Assembly: GCF_014137975.1 (NCBI RefSeq)
Contig: NZ_JACGWZ010000001.1
Location: 930,001 to 994,000 of the forward strand
Length of the DNA stretch: 64,000 nucleotides
Source: Halosaccharopolyspora lacisalsi
GTDB lineage: Bacteria > Actinomycetota > Actinomycetes > Mycobacteriales > Pseudonocardiaceae
Direction of reading: 5' to 3'
The notes beneath the pieces are model-generated. The model worked only from the letters and a program-made list of their open reading frames with translations, was not told the origin of the DNA and made no database searches. Each line of letters starts with the position of its first letter. Within the stretch, counting starts at the first letter, position 1. This document shows positions 44,213 to 55,595 of the stretch, in pieces. The position numbers and the translations under genes were made by a program.

Positions 44213-44261
44213 GGTGAACGCGTCGTCGTGGCCGTCACACCGCCACGACGACGCGTTCACC
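44213..44261. repeat. Perfect 20-base intergenic hairpin, GTGAACG family
   Basis: GGTGAACGCGTCGTCGTGGC (44213-44232) and GCCACGACGACGCGTTCACC (44242-44261) are exact reverse complements with a 9-base loop. It ends six bases from the stop of the minus-strand SCO6745-family gene, so it probably terminates that transcript. It shares arm length, loop length and outer bases with 20473-20521. Confidence 0.8.
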
Positions 44262-44266
44262 GTGGC

Positions 44267-45139
44267 TCACTCCGCGCGGCGGGGGGAGCCGGCGGCGAAG
44301 AACTCGGAGGGGAAGGCCCCGGCCTTCACCGCCTGCTTGCTCAGCACGCGCCCCTGCTGGGTCAGGCGCTCGAACTTGTCCTGGCCGAGGTGTCGCCAGG
44401 GAGCCATGGCGAGCTCGTCGGTCTCGGTCTCGATCTCCTCCAGCAGGGTGGCGCTCCGCTCGGTGGGCGTTCCCGAGTCGTCGAGCAGTCCGCGCTCGCG
44501 CAGCTCGTCCTCGGCCGTCGCCCACTGCTCGTCCGACCAGCCACGGCTCTGCTTGGCGAACGAGGGAACGAAGCCCTTGCCGGTGGCGGTGTTGAGCACC
44601 AGCGCCTGCAAGCCGCTCAGGCCGGCCCGCTGCAGCGCGATGATGTGCCCGTCGCCCCGGAACTCGCGCAGCATGCTCTGGGCGTGCCACAGCACCAGGT
44701 GCGGTTCCTCGGGCCACTCCAGGTCGGCGTGGGCGGCGTACAGCGGACGGCCCTGCGGGAAGCAGCCCTCGCTGGCCTCGCGGGCGAGCTGAGCCACCTC
44801 GATCATCTCCGCCGAGGACAGGGCCTGCTCGCCCAGCAGCCGCTTCAGTGCCTCGTCGGCGGCGCTGAAGCGGGCCGCCACGACCTTCTCCGGGGCGGCC
44901 AGGGACCAGGCGCGGGGGATCTGGGCGGCGACGGCGTCGGGGTTGTAGTTGTAGAAGGTGGCCGCGACGGTGCCGGGGCCGACCGCCCCCATGGGAGCCG
45001 CCCGACCGGCGAAGTAGCACATGTGGCCCGGCTCCAGGCCGAGCTCACCGAAACGCCGTGCGGTCTCGGGAGCGAAGTAGATCATCGCGTGCAGCGGCTC
45101 CAGGGTTTTCAGACCCTGGCGTGCGATCTCGGAGTGCAT
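44267..45139 (-). CDS. SCO6745 family protein
   Basis: A 290-residue helical cytosolic protein of the actinobacterial SCO6745 family, of unknown function. The N-terminal LEPLHAMIYFAPETARRF and the repeated all-alpha segments (LHAQSMLREFRGDGHIIALQ-like) are typical, with several conserved histidines that could bind a metal or cofactor. The gene stands alone between ctaA and the ABC-2 permease and is followed by a strong hairpin. I cannot assign a reaction. Confidence 0.8.
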   Translation of the reverse strand: MHSEIARQGLKTLEPLHAMIYFAPETARRFGELGLEPGHMCYFAGRAAPMGAVGPGTVAATFYNYNPDAVAAQIPRAWSLAAPEKVVAARFSAADEALKRLLGEQALSSAEMIEVAQLAREASEGCFPQGRPLYAAHADLEWPEEPHLVLWHAQSMLREFRGDGHIIALQRAGLSGLQALVLNTATGKGFVPSFAKQSRGWSDEQWATAEDELRERGLLDDSGTPTERSATLLEEIETETDELAMAPWRHLGQDKFERLTQQGRVLSKQAVKAGAFPSEFFAAGSPRRAE

Positions 45140-45179
45140 GGCAGCATCCTACTTATTGGTAACGAGTTGTGAACCAAGC

Positions 45180-45992
45180 TCAGGTCAGGCGCGTGGTGCG
45201 GCCGGCCACCAGACCGGTCACCGCGCCCCAGGCCACCAGCACGAGCACCGGTCGCAATCCCGGCAGGGCACCGTGGGCGAGCGTGGCGTCCAGCGACTCG
45301 GCCAGCGCACCTGAGGGCAGGAAGTGGGCCAGCGCGCCCACCGCACCGGGCAGGTCCTGCGGCGGCAGGGCGAGTCCTCCCGCCAGCAGGAGCACGAACC
45401 AGACCGCGTTGGCCACGGCCAGCACGATCTCGGCGCGCAACGTGCCACCGACCAGCACCCCCGCCGCACCGAAGGCCAGGGTGCCGAGCACGAACAGCGG
45501 TACCGCCGCCAGCAGGCCCTCCACCGCGGGGCTCCACCCCATCAGCAGTCCCGTGATGCCGAGGACCACGACCTGCAGCGCCACGACGACCAGGGTCGCC
45601 AGCACCCGCCCGCCGATCAGCACCCACCGCGGCAGCGCGGTCGCCGACAGTCGTTTGATCACGCCGTAGCGGCGGTCGAAGCCGAGCGCGATGGCCTGGC
45701 CGGTGAAGGCCGTGGACATCACGGCCAGCGCCAGCACGCGGGGCACGACGGAGTCCACCCGCGGCTCGGTCACGGCGCCGATGTGCAGGGTGCTCAGCCC
45801 GATGAGCAGGGCCAGCGGGATGATCAGGTTCAGCAGGACCTGCTCGCCGTGGCGCAGCGTGAGCTTGGCCTCCAGCACCGTGTGCGCGGCGAGCATGCGC
45901 AGCGGGTGCGCCCGGCCGGGCGCGGGGCGGAAGGTGCCGCCGGGGAAGGTGTGCCCTCGCGTGCCGGTGACGTCCGTCGAGTCGGTGCTCAC
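45180..45992 (-). CDS. ABC-2 type transporter permease
   Basis: A 270-residue permease with six hydrophobic helices of the ABC-2 type, the membrane half of a small drug or lipid exporter. MLAAHTVLEAKLTLRHGEQVLLN and GFDRRYGVIKRLSATALPRW are typical family segments. The GTG start overlaps the ATPase stop by four bases. The pair lies near ctaA in many actinobacteria. The substrate is unknown. Confidence 0.88.
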   Translation of the reverse strand: MSTDSTDVTGTRGHTFPGGTFRPAPGRAHPLRMLAAHTVLEAKLTLRHGEQVLLNLIIPLALLIGLSTLHIGAVTEPRVDSVVPRVLALAVMSTAFTGQAIALGFDRRYGVIKRLSATALPRWVLIGGRVLATLVVVALQVVVLGITGLLMGWSPAVEGLLAAVPLFVLGTLAFGAAGVLVGGTLRAEIVLAVANAVWFVLLLAGGLALPPQDLPGAVGALAHFLPSGALAESLDATLAHGALPGLRPVLVLVAWGAVTGLVAGRTTRLT

Positions 45993-46930
45993 GAGCGAAG
46001 CTCCCGTCCGGTCAGATCGAGGAACACGTCTTCCAGGCTGCGTCGGTCGACCCGCAGCTCGTGGGCGAGTACGTCCTGGCGGGCGCACCACGCGGTGACC
46101 GTCGAGACCGTCTGGGGATCGATCTCGCCGTGGATCACGTACTCACCGGCGCGTATCTCGCTGGCCGTGCAGTCTTCCGGAAGCGCGGTCAGCAGCAGGT
46201 CCAGGTCGAGCGCGGGCTGGGAGCGGAACCGCAGTTCCTGGCGTCCGTCGTGCGGGGCCGTGAGCTCGGCGGCGGTGCCCTCGGCCACCGCTCGGCCGTG
46301 ATCGACGATGACGACGCGGTCGGCGAGCGTCTCGGCCTCGTCCATCAGGTGCGTGGTCAGCAGCACGCTCACGCCGTCGGCGCGCAGCGCCGCGATCAGT
46401 TCCCAGACCAGACGCCGGGCCTGCGGGTCCATCCCGGCGGTGGGTTCGTCGAGGAAGACCAGCTCCGGGCGTCCGACCAGGGCGCAGGCCAGGGAAAGTC
46501 GCTGCTGCTGGCCGCCGGAGAGGCGCTTGTACGGGGTGCGTCCGGCGGCGGTGAGGCCGAGGGTATCCAGCAGCCACGCCGGGTCCAGCGGGTGGGCGCT
46601 GCAGGAGGCGATCAGTTCCAGCATCTCGGCGGCGCGCGCACCGGGGTAGGCCCCGCCGCCCTGCGGCATGACGCCGATCCGGGGGCGCAGCCGCTCGCCG
46701 TGGGTCACCGGGTCCACGCCCAGCACCCGGACCTCGCCGCTGTCGGGCCGCAGGAAGCCCTCGCAGGTCTCGACCGTGGTGGTTTTCCCCGCGCCGTTGG
46801 GCCCGAGCAGCGCGAGGACGTGACCGCGTTCCATCCGCAGGTCGAGGTTCGCCACGGCCACCGTGTCGCCGAAGCGCTTGTTCAGCCCGCGCACGTCCAG
46901 GGCGGGGCTGTCGTCGGCATCCGGGCTCAC
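45989..46930 (-). CDS. ABC transporter ATPase (DrrA-like)
   Basis: A 313-residue ATPase that powers the ABC-2 permease encoded next. Walker A GPNGAGKTTT, the signature LSGGQQQRLS, Walker B LVFLDEPTAGMDP and switch TTHLMDEAE are intact. The C-terminal ~80 residues are the DrrA-type extension. The GTG at 46930 is chosen, with GGAAG ahead; the open frame extends to 47191 over a region with hairpins and the second TnpB relic. The two proteins are translationally coupled. Confidence 0.92.
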   Translation of the reverse strand: MSPDADDSPALDVRGLNKRFGDTVAVANLDLRMERGHVLALLGPNGAGKTTTVETCEGFLRPDSGEVRVLGVDPVTHGERLRPRIGVMPQGGGAYPGARAAEMLELIASCSAHPLDPAWLLDTLGLTAAGRTPYKRLSGGQQQRLSLACALVGRPELVFLDEPTAGMDPQARRLVWELIAALRADGVSVLLTTHLMDEAETLADRVVIVDHGRAVAEGTAAELTAPHDGRQELRFRSQPALDLDLLLTALPEDCTASEIRAGEYVIHGEIDPQTVSTVTAWCARQDVLAHELRVDRRSLEDVFLDLTGRELRS

Positions 46931-47096
46931 GACTTCCAAGCCTATGACGTGACCCGGGATACACCTCTGCGGGGCGGCGACTCCTCGTGAATCGTTGGAG
47001 CGCTTCCCCTCGGGGCGTTCTTTTCCCGAGGAGTCGAACTGAGGTTCACCCTTCGGGATGATGACAGCGTTGTGCTGGGGTGGGCATGATCGGGTC

Positions 47097-47733
47097 GTGG
47101 ACGAACAGGTACGTGTCGCCGAGGAGCCTGGGCAGGAGGGTTCTGCTCGGGCCACGGTGGTGCGGGCGTATCGGTTCGCCCTCGATCCCACCGGCGGGCA
47201 GGCTGCTGCGCTGGCTTCCCATTGTGGTGCGGTGCGGTTCGCCTACGACTGGGGGCTTGGCTCGGGTGATGGTCGTGATGGATCAGCGCGTCGCGGGACG
47301 CACTTACGGGGTGGTGCGTATCCGCGAGTCGCCCCGCGAACTGGCGCGGCACGGGCAGCGCGGTACGGCTCGGGTCCGGTCGGCGACGGTGTCGTTTCGC
47401 CGTGGCGGTGGCGGGTGTCGTTGTCCGTCGAGATCGAGCGTTCCGAATCCACATCCGCCGACCGTGGCGGCGCGGTCGGTGTCGATCTCGGGGTGACGTC
47501 GCTGGTGGTGCTGTCGACCGGGGAGGTCATCGTCCACCCCGTCACCTGCGATCACTGCGGCTGCCGCGCTGATCCCGACCTCAACGCGGCCCGCGACCTC
47601 GCGGGCCTCGCGGAGTCCACGGCGAGTTGCGTCGGGACGGAAAACGAGCCCGCCGGAAACCCCCGTGAGACCAGCCCCGCTGGTACCGGGTACCGCCACG
47701 GGAAGACCCCACTCACCACCGGGCCGGGGTCAA
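47097..47733 (+). pseudogene. TnpB relic 2: heavily deleted IS605-type element
   Basis: Fragments of a TnpB in order. The N-terminus VVRAYRFALDPTGGQAAALASHCG is followed by YDWGL. After a frameshift comes ARVMVVMDQRVAGRTYGV. In the first frame again are AVGVDLGVTSLVVLSTGE (RuvC-I) and then directly CDHCGCRADPDLNAARDLAGL (zinc ligand and RuvC-III). The region holding the catalytic Glu and the first zinc pair is deleted. The end carries GACCCC pairing with GGGGTC and then CAA, resembling an IS605-type right end, 23 bases from the mptB stop. Clearly inactive. Confidence 0.82.
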
Positions 47734-47755
47734 CGCCGCGTAGCAATACGACGGC

Positions 47756-49315
47756 TCAGGAACGTTTCGACACGTTGCTGAACGGCGGAAGGAGTTGCGG
47801 GACCTTACCGCGAACGAACAGCAGTGTGATCAGGAACGCGAGGACGGCTGCGATCACGGCGAACGGGATCATGTAGGCGCGCAGGGTGTAGGCCATGCCG
47901 GTGGGAGGCACGAGCAGCGCCACGGAGGCGCTGACGACGGTCGCGGTGATGCGGAACCGCTTGTCGTTGGTGGACAGCGCCAACGGCGGGATCGCCCACA
48001 GCAGGTACCAGGGGTGCAGCACGGGGCCGAGCAGCGCCACGGCGCCGAGGGCGACGCCCAGCCCGGCCAGCGGTTCGACGCGGCCCTTGAACGAGCTCCA
48101 CAGCAGCCGCACGCACAGGACCACGCTGATCCCGTACCCGATGAGCTTGGTGAGGACGAGCATGGCGTCGGTGTGGTTGCCCAGACCCAGCATCATGCCG
48201 ATGCCGCCGCCGGTCATGCCGAAGGCCGTCATGGGGGCCAGCCACGTCTTGATCCGGTTGGGCACGTCGAAGGTCTCGATCCAGCCCAGTCCCCATCCGC
48301 TGGCCACCGTGATCACGGTCATCGCGGCGAGGAAGATCACGACGAGCAGGGTCGCCACCTTGACGAGGTCGGAGAACCTGCCGCCCCGGCGCCTGGCGAG
48401 GTAGACGCCGAAGAAGCCCAGTGCGACGAAGGCGGGGGGCTTGATCGCTCCGGCCACCGTGATCACGATCGCCGCGGCCACGGCCCCCAGCAGGTTCCGC
48501 CAGCGCAGCCCCAGTTCTATCCCGGCCAGCATGATGCCCATGAGCAGGGCTTCGTTGTGCATCCCGCTGATCGCGTGGAACAGCACGATCGGGTTCGCCG
48601 CGGTCAGCCACAGGGCGCAGGTCGGGTGCACGCCGCAGCGGCGGGCCAGTCGGGGAATCGCCCAGATCGCCAGCACGAGCCCGGCCAGCATCACTATTCG
48701 CCACAGCAGTACGCCGAGCACGACGTTGTCGCCGACGACGGTGATGATGACGCGCCCCAGCATGAGGAACCCCGGCCCGTAGGGCGCGGGGGTGTCCCGC
48801 CAGATGTTGGGCACGTTGGCGGTCAGCGGGTGATCGACTCCCAGCGCGGCCGAGGGGCCGTACATGTAGGGATCGGTGCCCTGCGCGGCGATCGCGCTCT
48901 GGGCGAGGTAGGCGTACATGTCGCGGCTGAACAGCGGGGGAGCGACCGCCAGCGGCAGTGCCCACATGACCACCGTCCGGTCGAGCTGGGTGCGCGAGAC
49001 CATGCGTCGTGCCCCGGGCACGGCGAACCGGCCCAGCCACAGCCAGCCGATCACGATCATGAGCATGCCCAGCCAGGCGCAGGCCATGGCCGTGGTGGGC
49101 ATTCTGGCGGGCAACCCGATCAGCCGCAGCCCGGACAGCGGGTTGTCCACCGGTGCGGCTCCCGCACCGATCGCACCCACTCCCAGCAGCAGTGCCCCCG
49201 CAGTCCCGAAGCGCCGGACCACGTCGAGCTGTCGCCGCTCGCCGTGATCCAGTGATGCGGGTTGTTCCACCTCGGTCACGGTGCCGTCTGCGGCACCGTT
49301 GGGGCGTACGCCCAT
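47756..49315 (-). CDS. mptB: MptB-like polyprenol-phosphomannose alpha-1,6-mannosyltransferase
   Basis: A membrane GT-C glycosyltransferase with about a dozen helices. In mycolate-making actinobacteria MptB extends the alpha-1,6-mannan core of lipomannan using polyprenol-phosphate mannose. The luminal PPLFSRDMYAYLAQSAIAAQG loop carries the expected acidic residue. Three starts are possible: ATG 49420, ATG 49315 (used here, 519 residues) and GTG 49279, which is closest to the usual family start but sits in a hairpin. It is divergent from sufR, the conserved actinobacterial order. Confidence 0.85.
   Translation of the reverse strand: MGVRPNGAADGTVTEVEQPASLDHGERRQLDVVRRFGTAGALLLGVGAIGAGAAPVDNPLSGLRLIGLPARMPTTAMACAWLGMLMIVIGWLWLGRFAVPGARRMVSRTQLDRTVVMWALPLAVAPPLFSRDMYAYLAQSAIAAQGTDPYMYGPSAALGVDHPLTANVPNIWRDTPAPYGPGFLMLGRVIITVVGDNVVLGVLLWRIVMLAGLVLAIWAIPRLARRCGVHPTCALWLTAANPIVLFHAISGMHNEALLMGIMLAGIELGLRWRNLLGAVAAAIVITVAGAIKPPAFVALGFFGVYLARRRGGRFSDLVKVATLLVVIFLAAMTVITVASGWGLGWIETFDVPNRIKTWLAPMTAFGMTGGGIGMMLGLGNHTDAMLVLTKLIGYGISVVLCVRLLWSSFKGRVEPLAGLGVALGAVALLGPVLHPWYLLWAIPPLALSTNDKRFRITATVVSASVALLVPPTGMAYTLRAYMIPFAVIAAVLAFLITLLFVRGKVPQLLPPFSNVSKRS
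49278..49299 (-). promoter_or_regulatory. Hairpin at the 5' end of mptB
   Basis: ACGGTGCCG (49278-49286) and CGGCACCGT (49291-49299) pair over nine bases with a 4-base loop. On the minus strand the stem includes the GTG at 49279, one possible mptB start, and would hide it from ribosomes. If translation begins upstream the hairpin is simply within the coding region. Confidence 0.4.
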
Positions 49316-49453
49316 CCTGTCGTGACCGGGGGAGTGTTTCTCGTCGAGTCCGACGCCACCGGCCGCTCTACCTGCCGCCACGTCGCACAGCGTAGTGAAG
49401 TGAGTCAGGTCACCCTCCATCCCCGCGATGTGGCGCTACTGGACGAAATAGGT

Positions 49454-49465
49454 AACATTGGTGTT
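49454..49465. promoter_or_regulatory. Small inverted repeat touching the sufR start
   Basis: AACATTGGTGTT has arms AACA/TGTT and ends immediately before the GTG at 49466. It lies in an AT-rich patch that must hold the suf promoter. A candidate site for SufR autoregulation, or part of a leaderless start; it does not match a published SufR site that I can confirm. Confidence 0.3.
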
Positions 49466-50278
49466 GTGAAAAAAGCCGGGACGTCTACGCCGGACGCGGT
49501 GCCCGACACGGGCACGGCGGGCCGCCATCCTGCCCAGCAGGGTGCGGCCGGTGACGGGCGGACCCGGCAACTGGTCGCCCGGTTGCTGCTGGAGCAGGGG
49601 CCGATCACCGCGGCGGCCGTGGCCGAGGAACTCGGCCTCAGTCCCGCGGCGGTGCGCAGGCACCTGGACGTACTGGTGGTCGAGGGGGAAGCATGGACCC
49701 GGGAGTCCTCGCGTCGCGGGCGCCGCGGCCGGGGACGTCCGGCCAAGCAGTTCCTGCTCACCGAGCAGGGCCGCGCCCGATTCGGTCACGCCTACGACGA
49801 CCTGGCCGCTTCCGCCCTGCGGTTCCTGGCCGAGCAGTCCGGGCAAGAAGCGGTGCGTTCCTTCGCCGAGCGGCGGATGGCCGCCCTGGTGGCCCATCAC
49901 CGCGAGGCGCTGGATTCCGGTCGGAACCCGGGCGAACGAGCCGAGGTTCTGGCCGACGCACTGACCCGGGAGGGCTACGCTGCCTCGACGCGAAGCGTCG
50001 GGGCCGGTGAGCAGCTCTGCCAGCACCACTGCCCGGTGGCCCACGTGGCCGCGGATTTTCCGCAGCTGTGCGAGGCCGAGACGGAGGCGTTCGCCGAAGT
50101 GCTCGGCACTCACGTGCAACGGCTGGCCACGATCGCCAACGGCGACGCGGCCTGCACGACGCACATCCCGCGACCGGGCGCACGAGACCGCTCGGAGACC
50201 GACCCGACTCCCGCTGGATCCGTTCCGACGGACCAGGGGGAGACCGACGAGATTCCTGATGGAAGGGAGTCCGTATGA
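49466..50278 (+). CDS. sufR: SufR-type Fe-S cluster-binding repressor
   Basis: A 270-residue ArsR/DeoR-like regulator heading the suf operon. The winged helix-turn-helix spans residues about 30-100 ([21 protein letters not shown]). Four cysteines at 185, 189, 202 and 230 (in [15 protein letters not shown] and DAACTTH) can hold an Fe-S cluster, as in SufR of cyanobacteria and mycobacteria, which represses suf when clusters are sufficient. The GTG at 49466 has no strong ribosome site, so a leaderless mRNA is possible. The stop overlaps the sufB ATG by four bases. Confidence 0.92.
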   Translation: MKKAGTSTPDAVPDTGTAGRHPAQQGAAGDGRTRQLVARLLLEQGPITAAAVAEELGLSPAAVRRHLDVLVVEGEAWTRESSRRGRRGRGRPAKQFLLTEQGRARFGHAYDDLAASALRFLAEQSGQEAVRSFAERRMAALVAHHREALDSGRNPGERAEVLADALTREGYAASTRSVGAGEQLCQHHCPVAHVAADFPQLCEAETEAFAEVLGTHVQRLATIANGDAACTTHIPRPGARDRSETDPTPAGSVPTDQGETDEIPDGRESV

Positions 50279-51738
50279 CTGCCGCTGCCGAGCAGCGCAC
50301 ACCCACCACGGTGCCGAACAGCTCTGAGTCGATGACCCAGGAAGAGACCCTGGCCACCCTGGGCAACTACGAGTACGGCTGGGCCGATCCGGATTTCGCG
50401 GGGGCCAACGCGCAGCGTGGTGTGGACGAGGACGTCGTCCGCGAGATTTCCCGGCAGAAGGACGAGCCGGAGTGGATGCTCGAGGCACGGCTGAAGGCGC
50501 TGCGGCTTTTCGACCGCAAGCCCACCCCGAACTGGGGTGCCGACCTCTCCGGTATCGACTTCGACAACATCAAGTACTTCGTGCGGTCGACCGAGAAACA
50601 GGCCCAGACCTGGGACGACCTGCCCGAGGACATCAAGACCACCTACGACAAGCTGGGGATCCCCGAGGCTGAGAAGCAGCGGATGGTCGCCGGTGTGGCA
50701 GCGCAGTACGAGTCCGAGGTCGTCTACCACCAGATCCGCGAGGACCTGGAGGCTCAGGGCGTCCAGTTCCTGGACACCGACACCGCCCTGCGCGAGCACC
50801 CGGAGATCTTCAAGGAGTACTTCGGTTCGGTCATCCCCGCCGGTGACAACAAGTTCTCCGCGCTCAACAGCGCGGTGTGGTCCGGTGGCTCGTTCATCTA
50901 CGTGCCCAAGGGCGTGCACGTCGACATCCCGCTGCAGGCCTACTTCCGGATCAACACCGAGAACATGGGCCAGTTCGAGCGGACCCTGATCGTGGTCGAC
51001 GAGGGTGCCTACGTGCACTACGTCGAGGGCTGCACGGCCCCGATCTACTCCAGCGACTCGCTGCACTCGGCGGTCGTGGAGATCGTGGTCAAGAAGAACG
51101 CCCGTTGCCGTTACACGACCATCCAGAACTGGTCGAACAACGTCTACAACCTGGTCACCAAGCGGGCCAAGGCCGAAGAGGGCGCCACCATGGAGTGGGT
51201 CGACGGCAACCTCGGCTCCAAGGTGACCATGAAGTACCCGTCGGTGTTCCTGATGGGCGAGCACTCCAAGGGCGAGGTGCTGTCGGTGGCCTTCGCCGGC
51301 GAGAACCAGCACCAGGACGCGGGCGCGAAGATGGAGCACATGGCTCCGCACACGTCCTCGTCGATCGTGTCCAAGTCGATCGCGCGTGGTGGTGGCCGCA
51401 CCTCCTACCGCGGGCTGGTCAAGGTCGCGAAGCGGGCCAACAACTCCTCGTCCAACGTCAAGTGCGACGCGCTGCTGGTGGACAACATCAGCAAGTCCGA
51501 CACGTACCCCTACGTGGACGTGCGTGTCGACGACGTGTCGATGGGCCACGAGGCCACCGTGTCCAAGGTCAGCGACGACCAGCTGTTCTACCTGATGCAG
51601 CGGGGCCTGACCGAGGACGAGGCCATGGCGATGGTGGTGCGCGGCTTCGTCGAGCCGATCGCCCGCGAGCTGCCGATGGAATACGCACTGGAACTCAACC
51701 GCCTGATCGAGCTGCAAATGGAAGGGGCCGTCGGCTGA
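50275..51738 (+). CDS. sufB: Fe-S cluster assembly scaffold SufB
   Basis: A 487-residue cytosolic protein that, with SufC and SufD, builds Fe-S clusters on the SufBC2D complex. The family core from [21 protein letters not shown] through [11 protein letters not shown] and the KCDALLVDN cysteine region to the [15 protein letters not shown] end is complete. It overlaps sufR by four bases and sufD by one, so the operon is translationally coupled. Confidence 0.97.
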   Translation: MTAAAEQRTPTTVPNSSESMTQEETLATLGNYEYGWADPDFAGANAQRGVDEDVVREISRQKDEPEWMLEARLKALRLFDRKPTPNWGADLSGIDFDNIKYFVRSTEKQAQTWDDLPEDIKTTYDKLGIPEAEKQRMVAGVAAQYESEVVYHQIREDLEAQGVQFLDTDTALREHPEIFKEYFGSVIPAGDNKFSALNSAVWSGGSFIYVPKGVHVDIPLQAYFRINTENMGQFERTLIVVDEGAYVHYVEGCTAPIYSSDSLHSAVVEIVVKKNARCRYTTIQNWSNNVYNLVTKRAKAEEGATMEWVDGNLGSKVTMKYPSVFLMGEHSKGEVLSVAFAGENQHQDAGAKMEHMAPHTSSSIVSKSIARGGGRTSYRGLVKVAKRANNSSSNVKCDALLVDNISKSDTYPYVDVRVDDVSMGHEATVSKVSDDQLFYLMQRGLTEDEAMAMVVRGFVEPIARELPMEYALELNRLIELQMEGAVG

Positions 51739-52928
51739 TGACGGAGTCGACTCTGGAAACCACCGGTCCGAGCGGCCTCGAGGAGCACTCCCACGGGGGA
51801 ACCGAGGTTCCCCCGGCCTCCCGGGGGCACCGCTTCACCTCCTACGACGTGGAGGCTTTCGAGGTCCCCGGTGGTCGCGAGGAGGACTGGCGTTTCACGC
51901 CGATGAAGCGCCTGCACGGGCTGCACGACGGCTCCGCGGCGGCCACCGGCTCGCTCCAGGTGGAGGTCGGTGGTGACTCGGCGGCCCGCGTGGAGACCGT
52001 GGGCCGCGACGACCAGCGGCTGGGCACCGCCGGTGCCCCCGCCGACCGGATCGCCGCGCAGGCCTGGTGCTCGTTCACCGAGGCCACCGTGGTCACGGTC
52101 CCCAAGGACACCCAGCCCGCCGACGCGATCGTCGTCACGGTGCACGGACCCGGACGGGAGCGGACCGCCTACGGGCACATCCAGGTGCGGGCCGAGCCGC
52201 TGTCGGAGTCGGTGGTCGTGCTGGACTACCGCGGTTCCGGCGTGATCGGTGAGAACGTCGAGCTGATCGCCGAGGACTCGGCGCGGCTTTCCGTGATCAC
52301 CATTCACGACTTCGAGAACGACGCCACCCAGGTCAGCTCCGAGCACGTGCACCTGGGCAAGGACGCGGTGTTCCGCCACTTCGCGGTCTCGCTCGGCGGG
52401 GACCTGGTGCGGGTCAACACCAAGGTCTCCTACGGCGACCGCGGTGGGGACGCCGACATGCTCGGGGTGTACTTCTCCGACAAGGGGCAGCACCTGGAGC
52501 ACCGGCTGCTCATGGACCACTCCCAGCCGAACTGCCGCAGCAACGTCACCTACAAGGGTGCGCTGCAGGGCGACTCGGCCCGGTCGGTCTGGATCGGCGA
52601 CGTGCTGATCCAAGCCGCGGCCGAGAACACGGAGACCTTCGAGCTCAACCGCAACCTGGTGCTGACCGAGGGCGCCCGCGCCGACTCGGTGCCCAACCTG
52701 GAGATCGAGACGGGCGAAATCGTCGGGGCCGGCCACGCCAGTGCGATCGGACGCTTCGACGACGAGCAGCTGTTCTACCTCCAGGCCAGGGGCATCCCCT
52801 ACGACCAGGCCCGGCGGCTGGTCGTGCGCGGGTTCTTCGGCGAGATCCTGCAGAAGATCACCGTGGCTGAGATCCGCGAGCGGCTGGAGGCCGCGATCGA
52901 CGAGGAACTGGCCGCGGCCGGGACGTGA
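51738..52928 (+). CDS. sufD: Fe-S cluster assembly protein SufD
   Basis: A 396-residue SufB paralogue that completes the SufBC2D complex. REEDWRFTPMKRL near the N-terminus, the beta-helix middle part and VGAGHASAIGRFDDEQLFYLQ at the C-terminus are typical. Start ATG overlaps the sufB stop (TGATG). A 102-base gap to sufC follows, the widest in the operon. Confidence 0.96.
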   Translation: MTESTLETTGPSGLEEHSHGGTEVPPASRGHRFTSYDVEAFEVPGGREEDWRFTPMKRLHGLHDGSAAATGSLQVEVGGDSAARVETVGRDDQRLGTAGAPADRIAAQAWCSFTEATVVTVPKDTQPADAIVVTVHGPGRERTAYGHIQVRAEPLSESVVVLDYRGSGVIGENVELIAEDSARLSVITIHDFENDATQVSSEHVHLGKDAVFRHFAVSLGGDLVRVNTKVSYGDRGGDADMLGVYFSDKGQHLEHRLLMDHSQPNCRSNVTYKGALQGDSARSVWIGDVLIQAAAENTETFELNRNLVLTEGARADSVPNLEIETGEIVGAGHASAIGRFDDEQLFYLQARGIPYDQARRLVVRGFFGEILQKITVAEIRERLEAAIDEELAAAGT

Positions 52929-53030
52929 CCGGACGCGGCCGGAGCGCCGGGCGTTTCGGCCGCACCGCGCCTGCCGCTGTCGCGGCACCCACACAGCTTT
53001 TCGCGTCAATATCGGGAGAAAACGAACACG

Positions 53031-55123
<2,093 letters not shown>

Positions 55124-55133
55124 GGACTTGGTG

Positions 55134-55595
55134 ATGCAGCTCGAACAGATGTACCAGGAGATCATCCTGGATCACTACCGCCATCCGCACAACCACGGCC
55201 TGCGCGATCCGTTCGACGCGGAGTCCTTTCAGGTCAACCCGGTTTGCGGGGACGAGGTCACCCTCCGCGTGCGGTTGACCAACCCCGGTACCGACGCGAC
55301 CATTGAGGACGTCTCCTACGCGGGGCAGGGTTGCTCGATCAGCCAGGCCTCCACCTCGGTGCTGACCGACCTCGTGGTCGGCCGGCCGCTGCAGGAGGCG
55401 CTGACCAAGGAGGCCGCCTTCTCGGAACTGATGCAGAGCCGCGGCAGGGTCGATCCCGACGAGGACGTCCTGGAGGACGGCATCGCTTTCGCGGGGGTGG
55501 CGAAGTACCCGGCTCGTGTGAAGTGCGCGTTGCTGGGCTGGATGGCTTTCAAGGACGCCGTATCGCGCGTTGTCGACGAGGTGGGAGCGTCATGA
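55134..55595 (+). CDS. sufU: SufU zinc-dependent sulfurtransferase
   Basis: A 153-residue U-type protein that accepts persulfide from SufS. Ligands C38 and D40 (VCGDEV), C67 (GQGCSIS) and C131 (RVKCALLGW) are all present. The ATG at 55134 is preferred with GAGG eight bases upstream; GTG 55131 and TTG 55128 are also possible. Its stop overlaps the next gene by four bases. Confidence 0.94.
   Translation: MQLEQMYQEIILDHYRHPHNHGLRDPFDAESFQVNPVCGDEVTLRVRLTNPGTDATIEDVSYAGQGCSISQASTSVLTDLVVGRPLQEALTKEAAFSELMQSRGRVDPDEDVLEDGIAFAGVAKYPARVKCALLGWMAFKDAVSRVVDEVGAS

Noticed and set aside
42022-47733. The two TnpB relics as ends of one composite transposon carrying ctaA and ABC genes
   Set aside because: Both point the same way, each has its own right end, and the genes between are in conserved actinobacterial order.
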